From positions 15,697,471-15,761,470 of the forward strand of contig OZ023267.1 of the NCBI GenBank assembly GCA_964006375.1: DNA of 64,000 nt, written 5' to 3'. The position numbers and the translations under genes are program-made. Below the pieces are notes generated by a model, which did no database searches, was not told where the DNA came from, and worked only from the letters and a program-made list of their open reading frames with translations. How positions within the stretch are numbered: position 1 is the stretch's first letter; the number at the start of each line of letters is the position of its first letter. The stretch is from Tillus elongatus. Taxonomy: Eukaryota; Arthropoda; Insecta; Coleoptera; Cleridae. Below, one piece after another: positions 1-10,395 of the stretch.

Positions 1-213
1 AAAATAAATATTTGCAGAGTTTAATTATAAAATATGAGTTGCAATTACGGTAGCGAAATGCAGTTTTCGTTACACTCTTCATTCTTTAGTATAAAATGTC
101 TGCTATGTCAAAAACAAACATTTGTTAAGTATATTGCATCCACGAAGTTAGAGATTTTATCATAGATATTAAGAAAAAAAGAGATGTGAATTGTATTCCC
201 GATATACACTATA

Positions 214-820
214 TACAGGGTGATTCATAAGTGGTGACCAAAAATGAAACCTCATGTTCTTTGAACAATTTTAAAGAGGGTATGTCCTATAAAAAAATTT
301 CCTATAATGCTTCATTAAAAAGATACAGGGTGTTGAAGTTGAATTTCAAAAAATAAAATTTCCCAATTTTTTTAAAAAGTAGCACATATATTTTGCCGAA
401 ACTTTGCATGTGTAGGCTGTTATGGAAGGCGCGTATTCTACCATAACAATTGAATCGGCTAATCCAGCAGTGGCGCGCGTACCCACATGTCATTGATTAT
501 CCCTCAAGAAAAAAACGGGTACGCCAATGATGTTTTTTCTTATTTTTTATTTTTTGAATCTTACTTTCATTCGTGAACAAAATGACTCTGCTGATAATTT
601 TCTGTACGACGCTTATTTTACGAGTAAGCAATGAATCAGGTAAGTGTTTTAGAGCACAGTTCATGATTTTTAAGCAGTCGTTGTTTGGTAGAAAATCGCA
701 ATGATTCACTTTTATCAGGCTTATAGTAATTTATTTATTACAATAAATGTTCAAAAATGCCTCCATTGGCCTAAATACACGCACGACATCTTTTTAATAT
801 GGAAAATTTAATGTCTTGAG
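214..820. repeat. Left terminal inverted repeat of element A
   Basis: The reverse complement matches 1975-2520. The arm contains the last 27 or so codons of the transposase and its stop at 738-740, so coding sequence is part of the inverted repeat. Confidence 0.85.
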
Positions 821-1802
821 GATCCATTGTTGCTTGAATATGACGAAAAGCATTATTTATCAGTTGTTGTAGCTGCTCTGGCGTATTTATTTGTTTACTG
901 TAGACCAGTCGCTTAAAATCATCCCAAAGATAGAAGTCAAGTGGGTTTAAGTCCGGTGATCTTGCAGGCCAATGTATTGGTCCAGTTCTGCCTATCCATC
1001 TTTCATTATAATGTTCATGTAGCCATGTAACAACGTTTCGACTATGATGCGCTGGTGCATCGTCATGCTGGTTCCACGTTATACATTTTGTTGCTGGTGG
1101 AATGTCATCTAGAATGTTTTCTACACGGTTTTCTAGGAGCGCTAAGTACGAAGATCCATTTAAACGTTATGGCAGGACTTCCATGAACAGTGAGCCGTTA
1201 AAAATACCACACCATAAATTAATGGAAAATCTATGTTGAAATGTGCGAGTCCTTGTTGCATGTGGATTTTCCAATGACCAGACATGCTCATTATGAAAAT
1301 TATAAATACCATTTCTTGTAAATGTTGATTCGTCAGACCAGAACATTAGATTAGGAAATAAGATATTTTGATTGTTCATTTCCAACATCCATTCACAAAA
1401 GACTCGTCGATGCACATTATCTCCAGGTAGAAGGCAATGAACATTCTGTCGATGATATGGATGTAACGCTTCTCGATGTAAAGTTCTCCAAACAAAGCTT
1501 TGAGAATATTGTAACTGCGAGGCAATCCTCCGAGTACTTGTAGAAGGTTGATCCATCACTGCATCCACCACTCTCTCTTCGTCTTCAAGTTGATGTTGTC
1601 TTCTACCATTAGGTTTAGCGTCAGGACGTTGTCCAATACCGCACTGCCGAAGTCTTGAAAACGATCGAGAAAAAACCCTTGGTGTAGGTTGACGGCAAGT
1701 GGGAAACCTACGTTGATATTCCCGACAAGCAGCTAGAGCATTTCCATCAGCATATCCGTAGATAAAAATTATATCTGCATACTCTTCTGAGGTGTACTCC
1801 AT
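738..1802 (-). pseudogene. DD41D mariner-type transposase, one stop
   Basis: Cut-and-paste transposase read from ATG at 1800-1802 to TAA at 738-740, 355 codons, the usual size for this group. The N-terminal half is a helix-turn-helix DNA-binding region of the insect DUF4817 type. The catalytic part shows FWSDES (D157), a second block with HDDAPAH and a third with WPARSPDLNPLD; 41 residues separate the second and third aspartates. One in-frame TAA at 1167-1169 splits it after about 211 codons, where a single C-to-T change from CAA would account for it. The second catalytic block reads HDD where relatives in this window have QQD. The final 27 codons lie in the inverted repeat. Confidence 0.85.
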
Positions 1803-1974
1803 TATAAGAAGTAAAAGAGTAGAAAATTTTGCAATTTTATAAAGTTTACCACTTACACCTATTCAAAATAATAACTTGTTAACCTAAACGTCAAGTGACA
1901 CTTAATGACAACTTTGGAAAACCAGACTACTACTTACTAAAATACAACAAAGATAATCGTCGTACAAAAAATTA

Positions 1975-2520
1975 TCAAGACATTCCATTTTCCATATTAA
2001 AAAGATGTCGTGCGTGTATTCAGGCCAATGGAGGCATAAAAGTGTATCATTGCGATTTTCTACCAAACAACGACTGGTTAAAAAACATGAACTGTGCTCT
2101 AAAACACTTACCTGATTCATTGCTTACTGGTAAAATAAGCGTCGTACAGAAAATTATCAAGAGAGTCATTTTGTTCACGAATAAAAGTAAGATTCAAAAA
2201 AAATTCATTGGCTTACCCGTTTTTTTCTTGAGGGATAACCAATGACATGTGGGTACGCGCGCCACTGCTGGATTAGCCGATTCAATTGTTATGGTAGAAT
2301 ACGCGCCTTACATGGCAGCCTACACATGCGAAGTTTCAGCAAAATATATGTGCTACTTTTTAAAAAATTGGGAAATTTTATTTTTTGAAATTCAACTTCA
2401 ACACCCTGTATCTTTTTAATGAAGCATTATAGGAAATTTTTTTATAGGACATACCCTCTCTAAAATTGTTCAAAGAACAAGGGGTTTTATTTTTGGTCAC
2501 CACTTATGAATCACCCTGTA
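1975..2520. repeat. Right terminal inverted repeat of element A
   Basis: Inverted partner of 214-820. It carries a mirror copy of the transposase C-terminal coding sequence, so a spurious plus-strand open frame (1895-2245) echoes the transposase tail. I do not count that frame as a gene. Confidence 0.85.
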
Positions 2521-2522
2521 TA

Positions 2523-3262
2523 GCTTTAATACGAGTTTTTAGTCATTTACAGGAAACACAGCGAATTGTATTTAACTTTATTCAAATTAGATAATGTTTG
2601 TAGGTACCAAATTGAATTTGATTTTCTTAGATTAAGAAAAACCTGCTCTACAAAAATACTTTTTTTTACCCAATATTATTATTAAAGATTGACAAATATT
2701 CTTAAAAATTATAATCTCGTGTAACAAATATAAAATGATGTCAACATTTGTATTCAATTTCTCAATTCCCCTGAAACTGCCCTAATTCGAAATCCAATTC
2801 AAGCGTAAATATGACAGGAAGATATGACTACCTAGAAACCCTTATGTTGCACTGGGATTTGGTGACCAAATAATATTGGAGTTTTCGTTTCCGATTTTAT
2901 ATTGAACTCCAAAAAAAATTGTCTCCCAGGGAACTACAGCTGCGAAGCAATTATAGTAGGAAAAGATAAAACGACTTTTACATTTGTTGCCAATACTTTT
3001 ATATAACCGGTGGTTTATAACTAATGGCAATCTCTAGACAAAGCGTATATCCCATTAATAAAAATGGCCGATCACTAGCTGCTGTGGCCCTAACTTCTTA
3101 AACCCGTTCTAAAATAATTACAGATATAGAGATTTGTTCTCTGGCATCAGAAGTGGTTATTTTCTTCTCTGCGGACGTTTTTTCGTTTCGCAGTATCGCC
3201 TGATTGTGTTTTTTCTCATAGCAAAGGTGAATGTTTTTTCAAAGACCGGTAACTGGCGCTTG
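2523..3262. other. No feature recognised
   Basis: About 740 bases of AT-rich sequence between element A and errantivirus 1. The only open frame is short, lies on the minus strand and resembles nothing I know. Confidence 0.6.
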
Positions 3263-3266
3263 CGCG

Positions 3267-3543
3267 AGTTAACACATGACTTCTCACGATATGTCACGTA
3301 GATGGTATCAAGTTACATTTGCATGCAGCAGTTCCCAGATTCTACGAATTATGCCGACCGTTGCAGATAGTGCCAGCAGTGCGAAATCAGAAGAAGCTAG
3401 ATCTGCATGTTCCCGTGAGAACCTGCAACGAACACTTTGTTCAGTATTAATTTAGGCAGTAACTATGCTAGTTTGTTGTAAAATAGTTTGAGTAGTTTAA
3501 TAAATTTTTTAAAAAAGCAACCTAAGTACAAGTGTTGTTAATT
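3267..3543 (+). repeat. 5' LTR of errantivirus 1, lacking the TATA segment
   Basis: 277 bp against 316 bp for the 3' LTR. The difference is one 39-bp gap after GAACACTT (about 3437), corresponding to roughly 9099-9137, which removes the TATATAAAG box. The AATAAA signal (3499-3504) remains. The rest is nearly identical to the 3' copy. Confidence 0.9.
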
Positions 3544-3556
3544 GGCGCAGTCGGTG
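3543..3556 (+). promoter_or_regulatory. Primer binding site, tRNA-Ser type
   Basis: TGGCGCAGTCGGT directly follows the 5' LTR and shares the T of its end. It is the same as the site used by the 17.6/297 group of insect errantiviruses (established knowledge). Confidence 0.88.
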
Positions 3557-3700
3557 ACAGATCTCCCAGCAACCTAAGGAATCAAAAGAATATTGGTTCC
3601 TTGGTTTTTTAAGAAAAATAAATGGTCATCTGGTTCCTACTATTACTGTAAGTTGCTCTCCTATATTTTCTCTGTTCCTTTGTCTTATGTATGTGAATAT

Positions 3701-4993
3701 ATGTCGGATATTGATGAATTAATAAGCAGACTTAATCAGTTTAATTTTGAAAATAACTTAGAAGTCATTCCTGAAGAAAATAATTTAGATATTAATATTG
3801 TTGAAGTTCAGAATAATTTTACTCGTAATAGTATTAGTCTTGTAAAACAAATTCATAGTAACTTAATTAATACCACAGAATTTAGCATAAACATGGCCCA
3901 AGCTAACAATATGGCAAACAACTTTAGTGAATTCTATTTAAAGATGATACCTGAGTTCAATGGGGAACCGGCAAATGTTGGTAACTTTCTTAAGGCATGC
4001 GATCTCATTATGAACACATTTTATAACGCTGAAGATGAAAGATTATATTTAAATCATTTTTTAGTTAATTTTATACAGTCAAAATTAACCAGTCAAGCTA
4101 GACTTATAATTAGCACAAAAATTATTAATAATTGGCAAGACCTAAGACAAGCTATAGTGCAAAACTTCACGGACCAACGAGACGACACTAGTCTTTTGAG
4201 CGAACTTTTAACACTCAAGCAGAAACATAATGAGGATGCTTTAACATTTAGTAATAGGTGTAGATATATTGAACAACTTCTGGTCTCTAATTTAATTTGT
4301 AATGAAGACAATCAACAAATATTAGAAGTGAAAGGAGCAATTTACGCTCAACAAACATTAAAAGCGTTCCTCGGGGGACTTAAAAACCCTCTAGGAATGG
4401 TAGTAAGATCCACTGCACCTGCATCTATTGAAGATGCTCTTAAGTTTATAGTTCTGGAAGAAAATTACGAGTATAGAGATAGGACATTTCTTAAATCAGG
4501 CAATTATACATCGCCAAATAATAAAACCCCCAATCCACAAACCAGGTATTTTAACAATTGTTCTACTCCCCAAAACTTTCCAGTTATTCAATTTCAGAAA
4601 CCATTTAGAAATAATCCCCAATATCAGAGCCACAGTAATCAAACTTCACAATTTAGGAATACTTCCCAATATCAAAGCCAAAATAATCAGAATTCACAAT
4701 TTTCTAGACCGCCCTCTTTTAAACCAGAAAACCTACGAGAACATTTCCAAAACAGATATCCTGAACCCATGGATATTTCGAGTGGCAACACAAGGTTTAC
4801 AAGACATTCCAATAATTTTTCAACACAGTCAAGAAGAAATAACTTCCCTGCTAATCAGCAAAGATCCACAGTTCCAGGAACAAGGTTTAATTCTGACGAA
4901 CTATTTACCCATGAGATTGATACACCTTCCGAAATTTACGATCGTGAAGATCAAAATTTTCCTATAGCAGGCACGTCTACGGACAATCGATAG
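3701..4993 (+). CDS. gag: Errantivirus Gag (structural polyprotein)
   Basis: Intact 430-codon frame from ATG at 3701 (start MSDIDELI) to TAG at 4991-4993. The frame is open a further 36 codons upstream, but with no ATG, so 3701 is the first real start. The centre has the capsid-like part typical of errantivirus Gag (FNGEPANVGNFL, then DLRQAIVQNFTDQRDD and TLKAFLGGL). The C-terminal third is rich in Asn, Gln, Arg and Phe, contains EPMDISS, and has no CCHC zinc knuckle, as is usual in this group. The pol frame follows in the -1 frame with an overlap of about 45 nt. Errantivirus 2 carries a clear homologue. Confidence 0.88.
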   Translation: MSDIDELISRLNQFNFENNLEVIPEENNLDINIVEVQNNFTRNSISLVKQIHSNLINTTEFSINMAQANNMANNFSEFYLKMIPEFNGEPANVGNFLKACDLIMNTFYNAEDERLYLNHFLVNFIQSKLTSQARLIISTKIINNWQDLRQAIVQNFTDQRDDTSLLSELLTLKQKHNEDALTFSNRCRYIEQLLVSNLICNEDNQQILEVKGAIYAQQTLKAFLGGLKNPLGMVVRSTAPASIEDALKFIVLEENYEYRDRTFLKSGNYTSPNNKTPNPQTRYFNNCSTPQNFPVIQFQKPFRNNPQYQSHSNQTSQFRNTSQYQSQNNQNSQFSRPPSFKPENLREHFQNRYPEPMDISSGNTRFTRHSNNFSTQSRRNNFPANQQRSTVPGTRFNSDELFTHEIDTPSEIYDREDQNFPIAGTSTDNR

Positions 4994-5904
4994 GAGATAT
5001 TAATAGTGTAAATGTTCAAACAGGTAATGTACCTAAGAAGGGCAGTGATAGTGGTTGTATTTATAATGAGATAATGAATGACTATAGAAATAATTTAAAC
5101 CTGAACTTTAACAATTACGCAAGCGAACGTCGACAAATGCATTCTGTTGACCTAGCTGATGCATCAAAACCAACGAAGATAGTTCAACAGGACAATGATA
5201 GCATTATGAGGTATGTAAATTCTTGGTTGGCCAGTAATAATAAGATAATTCAATTAAACAAAAGCCCACATAGCAGTTTATGTGAAGTTCCCACTACAAA
5301 CGTATATTGTAATGAGGAGACTGATCATATTAGTTTAAATAATATACAGGATGTACAAAATAGAAGCAAAAACCAGTTAAATTTTACTAATAAGTCAAGT
5401 AAGCATTCAAATAATGCACAAGGTAACTATAAGAAAATAGTAAAGGAACAATATGAGAATGAACCTTTAGCCCAGTACAATAATACAGGAAAAACTGGGT
5501 TAAAATCAGCAAAACATATAATCAGCAAAGTAAAACCTAAAGTAGCAACATCTAATTTTAATAATAAACAAAATTTCGCAATAAATAATATGAGTATTTT
5601 GGAAACAAACCCCATAAAAATTAAAAATTTCCATACGATTGATAGTTCTGAAACAAAAATACCCAATTTGGAAGAATTAGAAACAGCATCAGAAATTAAA
5701 CACAAAATCATGTGTTCTCATGAGACTAAGAAGCGACATCGAAACATTGATGAAACCTATGCAGAGATGAAAGACAAATTCTCTTTTTCAAAGATGAGAA
5801 AGAAAATTAAAGATTATATTAGGACTTGTGAATATTGCAACAAAAAAGAATACAATCTGTTTATATTAAGCAAATTAAATAAACAATCGAATTATATTAC
5901 CTAA
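4948..5904 (+). pseudogene. Remnant of errantivirus pol (integrase zinc region)
   Basis: Open in the -1 frame relative to gag from just after TGA 4945-4947; the first ATG is 5074. There is no protease active-site signature and no reverse transcriptase or RNase H. The C-terminal part (about 5690-5860) fits an integrase H2C2 zinc domain: a pair of histidines, then CEYC. The first 200 residues are Asn/Lys-rich and I cannot assign them; they may be the linker normally found between RNase H and integrase. Roughly 2 kb of pol is therefore missing, apparently by internal deletion close to the gag end. Confidence 0.6.
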
Positions 5905-6789
5905 ATAAATTAAAAACTCGAAAATCGGATAAATGACAACGAGACAGGACTTAAGAGACTGACTAGTATGACGTAAAAACACACTTATCGTAACAAGTAA
6001 ATAAAATCCACAAATATATAACATTAGATAAAAATTTATATTCAGGACCGTACTCAACAATTCTACTCTTGAAACAGGACCAGATTATTCTAATAATATC
6101 ACATTATGGACTATACGCCTCAAGTTCCTAGCAGCAAGAACAAGTGACTAAAATCACATGGAACGATCTTGAAGGTAAAACACCCAATTTTAATATAAAT
6201 AACTAAGCTCATGATTAATATTGTCAAAAAAAAAATATGTATAATAAATTTTAAGGTTATTACCTTGTCAAAATTATAATAAGTAATTTAACAGTACATT
6301 ACGTAATTTAAAAAAAATGTATTTTTTTGGTGAAGATAATCCACGGATGGACAACTGTGTATTGCTTACAGGTTTAAAAGACAGACTTTAAATCGTTCTG
6401 CCATAGAACGATTATTTTACAGGACTTAGTGAAACAGAACGATGTGAAGTACACGAAATAGGTTAACCCTATATAATATAATAACAATAATAACAATGAT
6501 AGTAAAATATTATAAAGATTCATATCAAAATCGTTAGACAAAGTCACGTCTAAACTTCGTCAAAATTCAATTAGGAAAACAATCGTATCAGTTTAAACAA
6601 TACTGCCATCGGACCCATATTATTACATCATTATTGTTGGTAAAATATTTTATATCTTTCCAAAAACAGGAATGCGTACACAAAAGAAAAGAAAAAAAAT
6701 ATCGATGTAAGTATCAGCTTACAGGTAACATACGGAATATATGAATAATTGATATCCCTAAACTAAGAGTAAAGATATACTAATAAAAT
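5905..6789 (+). other. Decayed or replaced integrase core region
   Basis: About 880 bases between the integrase zinc domain and the integrase C-terminus. In an intact element this stretch would encode the DDE core. Here every frame is broken, base composition is strongly AT, and I see no DDE-core motif. Short strings such as CAGGACTTA recur. It could be old coding sequence or filler. Confidence 0.5.
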
Positions 6790-6798
6790 ACCCAAATC

Positions 6799-7265
6799 TA
6801 AAACCTCCTGACTTAATACCCTACTGCATCCTAGCTTACAATTCAAGCATTCACTCTCAAACTCTCAAACTACCTTTTGAGCTAATATTTGGATACATCC
6901 CAGAAATCTTCAACTTCGATCCCGAAGTTACACTCACCCAAGAATATAACCAGAAACACAAACATTTTATGAAAATAGTTTATGATATCGTATTAGATCG
7001 GATAGAAAAATCAAAAGAAAAAATGCTCCTCAGAACTAACGTCGAAGTTAATCAGCCATTTAAAGAGGGCCAAACAGTATATAAAAAGATACCCCCTGGA
7101 TTTCACAAGAAGCACAAAAACCCCTATACAGGCCCATACACGATAATATCCCTCTTAGAACATAATAAAGCTTTACTCATAAATCACAAGAATGACGAGC
7201 AATGTGTAACTCATTTAAGAAATCTTCGCCTTTCAGGTGGGCATGCGGAGGGCAGCCACAACTAG
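6799..7265 (+). pseudogene. C-terminal part of errantivirus integrase
   Basis: An open stretch without its own start upstream of 6969. It carries an end-of-core pattern (YNSSIHSQTLKLPFEL, then IFGYIPE) and a Tyr/Pro/Gly-rich tail (NPYTGPYTI, then LRNLRL) like the last domain of Gypsy-type integrases. It ends at TAG 7263-7265 and overlaps env by 64 nt in another frame, the usual errantivirus arrangement. The catalytic part of the enzyme is absent. Confidence 0.8.
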
Positions 7266-8917
7266 AAGATTTAAAGAACAACCTTAGGTTTTTACCTTGC
7301 AAGTTAGGTAGAAGCTATTGCCAAAATGACGTATGGCGCCTTATACATGTATATAATATGGAACCCTTATTTACTGACTACAGTAAACTTAAATATAAAT
7401 ATTATCTTATAGCCAATACTTTAAGTGATAATTTTAGATCTGAATACCATAATTTTATAATCGCCCTTAATTATACTGTAGATAACATAGATGAAACTTT
7501 CCTTAGAATTTTCACTGATAAGTATAGATTTAAGAGAGGTTTACTCAACCCTTTGGGTACAGTTTTTAAATCAATCACTGGCAATCTAGATGCTGATGAT
7601 GGAGAAAGAATCAACAAATCCCTTCAATTATTAGCTGATGATCAAAATAGAATGCATGAGCTATTTGACGAACAAACATCTGTTATGATAAATGCAATAA
7701 ACGAATTTAATCAAACAGTAAATACTTTAACTCATAATCAAAAAGAAATTGTCAAAAGAATGTTGGCACTTCAAAACATTACTAAAGATTTAGCTACTAA
7801 TATCATGCCTGTTCTCCAGCGAGCACATATTCTAGAACTGTTGACTGAAATCGCTAACCTATTTAATGTCATAGAATAGATAATATTAACAACTGAAAAT
7901 GCTATAACGTTCTCTAAATTAAATACTTTTCACACTTCTATCATCAAACCAAAATTCATTATTAAAGAGCTTCCTGTAATAGAAAAATACATTTCACAAT
8001 CTAGATTAGTAAGCAAGAATGACTTATCTTTGTATGAAAAATTATTTAAAATCAAGTCTATCCAAACTGGATATAAAATTATATTCCAAATTGATATTCC
8101 ACTAATAGACAAATCTGACTATATTTACTACCAACTGTACTCCCTACCTATACAAACCAATCCTAACAGCTTCTCAATGATAATACCTCGATCCAAGTAC
8201 CTTATCCTAAATGAGCAACAATACGCCTTCAGAAACAACCCCTGCCAGGAGCTTACGAACGAGATCTATGTCTGTACAGAAGATACAATAGCAGATGTCA
8301 CTGAAGATCCTCCCTGTGAAGTTAGGCTAATTAATTTCCAAAAGCCTATCAATAATTGCGAACAAGAGACTGTAAAAATTACCAAGACTATCGTTTCCAA
8401 ATATGGCAACACACAGTTTATGGTGGTGGCTCCAAAGGAAACCAAGATGTCAATCAAATGCTCGGGAGAAGAAAACACACAAATTATACAAGGCACGTAT
8501 ATGGTGACACTCAAACCAAGATGTCAATTGTCGATTGGTGGTAAACGATACAGTACAGTGCAGAGCTCAGTTGAGACACAACAATTGTTCTCCTTACCAA
8601 AGTTGGAAGAAGATCCAGAAAGCAAAATGAACATAGAAGAATTGCCAGCAATGGAACTGGAAAACGTCCCTTTGCACGACGTAAGCAACATCAGGGCTCA
8701 GCTGCAGTCTATAAAAAGTAGAATTCCGAACAAAATTAGACTCCCGTTGTACCACACAAGTGTTTGGACGATCTTACTCTACATCATACTGATCCTTCTA
8801 GCAACAATATTTATTACAGTTTTTGTCAAAAGAAGATGTGCCCAGCAGAATGAAAGAAGCAAAGCAGAAGCGGAAAATCCCTTAAGAATTCCGAAACCCA
8901 AGGGTTCCGTCCTCTAA
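7202..8917 (+). pseudogene. env: Errantivirus envelope glycoprotein, one in-frame stop
   Basis: One reading frame of 572 codons, from ATG 7202 to TAA 8915-8917, interrupted only by TAG at 7877-7879. Both halves are in the same phase. The first half contains a basic cleavage-type site (RFKR, near codon 116) followed directly by a Gly/Leu-rich stretch, matching the furin site and fusion peptide position of insect F-like envelopes (established knowledge), then a heptad-rich helical region. The second half has paired cysteines and one hydrophobic span near the end (about 8760-8830), then a basic tail. No clear signal peptide lies at 7202; errantivirus env is usually expressed from a spliced RNA, so the true N-terminus may differ. 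Confidence 0.82.
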
Positions 8918-8927
8918 TGGGGGGAGG
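8916..8927 (+). promoter_or_regulatory. Polypurine tract
   Basis: AATGGGGGGAGG stands immediately before the 3' LTR, the place where plus-strand DNA synthesis is primed. Confidence 0.8.
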
Positions 8928-9243
8928 AGTTAACACATGACTTCTCACGATATGTCACGTAGATGGTATCAAGTTACATTTGCATGCAGCAGTTCCCAGA
9001 TTCTACGAATTATGCCGACCGTTGCAGATAGTGCCAGCAGTGCGAAATCAGAAGAAGCTAGATCTGCATGTTCCCGTGAGAACCTGCAACGAACACTTAT
9101 CCGATTATTATATAAAGCCACTGTTTTGTGTAATATTTGTTCAGTATTAATTTAGGCAGTAACTATGCTAGTTTGTTGTTAAATAGTTTAAGTAGTTTAA
9201 TAAATTTTTTAAAAAAGCAACCTAAGTACAAGTGTTGTTAATT
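8928..9243 (+). repeat. 3' LTR of errantivirus 1
   Basis: 316 bp, AGTTAACAC to AATT. It retains a TATA box (TATATAAAG, 9109-9117) and AATAAA (9199-9204). Followed by the CGCG target duplication. Confidence 0.92.
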
Positions 9244-9394
9244 CGCGATCTGACACCAAGCGGTACTGTCGTGACTCCCCTTCCCTCCAGGTCGGGACTA
9301 CCCACTAAACACCCCTTTGAAACCTAGAAACGTGGCGGAAACAACTCGCTGGCATTGCTTCACCACGTCCCTAACTCTTGTTGTTTTCAAAACA

Positions 9395-9955
9395 TCTACA
9401 TCCTGTCTTCCTCCTCCTTTGACTTCATTATTTCTACGATTCCTCTCTCCACAGTACTCCACACCCTTTCACTTCCCAGCATATGCTTCACCACATTATC
9501 TGATGTTAAACCTCTGCCAATCTCTTTATACATTTGTTCTCTTATTTGCGACTATCTTGCGCACTCAAAAACCGTGTGTTGTGGCGTATCTCTATCCCCA
9601 CAATACATACAGTCCTCTTTGTCGACTATTTTCATTTTACTCACGTAAGACCTGAAACGCCCATGACCTGACAGAAAGTGGGTAAAATAGTAACACACCT
9701 CCCCATGCTGTCTCGATATCCATGTCTGTATGTGTGGGATGAGTCTCTTTGTCCACTGGGATGTTGATATTTCCTCTTCCCATTCTCGCTGCCACTCCAG
9801 CCGTGTTTTTGCTCTTGCCTTCTTTTTTCTTCTCTTCTATTTTCGTGTCTTTCGTAAGTTACCTCTCTTGCCAATCAGTGTATAGGGATTGTTCCCGCAA
9901 TCAGCTGTATTGCTTTCGTTGCCACTGTTCTATATGCGCTTATTCTTCTGATGGC
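9395..9955 (-). pseudogene. LINE (non-LTR retrotransposon) ORF2 C-terminal fossil
   Basis: Minus-strand translation from about 9955 gives SAYRTV...IAGTIPI, then LEWQREWE, SQWTKRLIP, HGEVCYYFTHFLSGHGRFR, and a Cys-rich C-x2-C...H...C segment (CMYCGDRDTPQHTVFEC). This is the well-known region after reverse transcriptase in R1/Jockey-related insect LINEs. At least one frameshift (near 9810-9830) and stops (for example after ECAR near 9560) break it. The plus-strand open frames at 9317-9655 are shadows. It is bounded upstream by the errantivirus at 9243. Confidence 0.75.
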
Positions 9956-9959
9956 TACT

Positions 9960-10395
9960 TCGCCTGATGGTGTAATAAAAGCTGAAACTGGTTACTTGTG
10001 AAGCCAAACGAGAAGTATCTACATCTGGATTTAGTAAATTGGTCACAGCCTGGACGGTAGCTTTAAAGGAATGTATTGATTTGTTAAGAAAATAATATTT
10101 AGCATATTGTGCTTGACTCAGCCCATATTTCAGCACGTGGATAAACCTTTGGAAACTAGCGTCGTCTATACTCTATACTTTTTTAAGGCATTTGGTTGTG
10201 TAAACTATGGCAAGACCCTCTTCTTAGTTTATTTCTCTACCAGACGATTTTTAGGGTCATAAAATCAGTATGTTTCTGTCTTTGGTCTTGTTTTGCGGTC
10301 TATATATCACTAAAAGCTGAGAAGTACCTCTCGGGCTAATTTTAAGATCCTCCTTCTTTGTTAGATCCATGAATTATGCCATGTCTGACCTTAAC
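9960..10395. other. No firm feature
   Basis: A minus-strand open stretch near 9950-10160 (containing LKYGLSQAQYAKYYF) is not recognisable to me; it might be more LINE or a host exon fragment. The rest is AT-rich without signals. Confidence 0.4.

Larger units (their letters stand above)
214..2520 (-). mobile_element. Mariner-type (DD41D) transposon A with very long inverted repeats
   Basis: The ends are inverted copies beginning TACAGGGTGATTCATAAG (from 214) and mirrored at 2520, and they are flanked by TA on both sides (212-213 and 2521-2522), the target duplication of the Tc1/mariner group. The left arm runs about 214-820 and the right arm about 1975-2520. They match along their length except for roughly 60 bp near 705-765 that the right arm lacks. 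Between them lies one transposase gene on the minus strand. The element is full length but its gene has a stop codon, so it is probably dead unless helped in trans. Confidence 0.9.
3267..9243 (+). mobile_element. Errantivirus 1 (env-bearing Gypsy-type LTR element), defective
   Basis: Two LTRs (3267-3543 and 8928-9243) begin AGTTAACAC and end AATT, in the AGT...AYT style of errantiviruses. The flanks carry a 4-bp duplication, CGCG (3263-3266 and 9244-9247). A tRNA-Ser type primer site, a frameshifted gag/pol junction, an integrase tail, an env gene and a polypurine tract follow in canonical order. Protease, reverse transcriptase and RNase H are absent, and the integrase core is missing. It cannot replicate by itself. 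Confidence 0.93.

Noticed and set aside
1895..2245. 116-codon plus-strand open frame
   Set aside because: It lies in the right inverted repeat of element A and mirrors the transposase tail plus non-coding arm sequence, so it is not an independent gene.
3593..3700. Upstream extension of gag
   Set aside because: The frame is open but starts with TTG and contains no ATG before 3701; it is better read as leader.
9317..9655. Two overlapping plus-strand frames of about 100 codons
   Set aside because: They are antisense to a recognisable LINE coding region on the minus strand.
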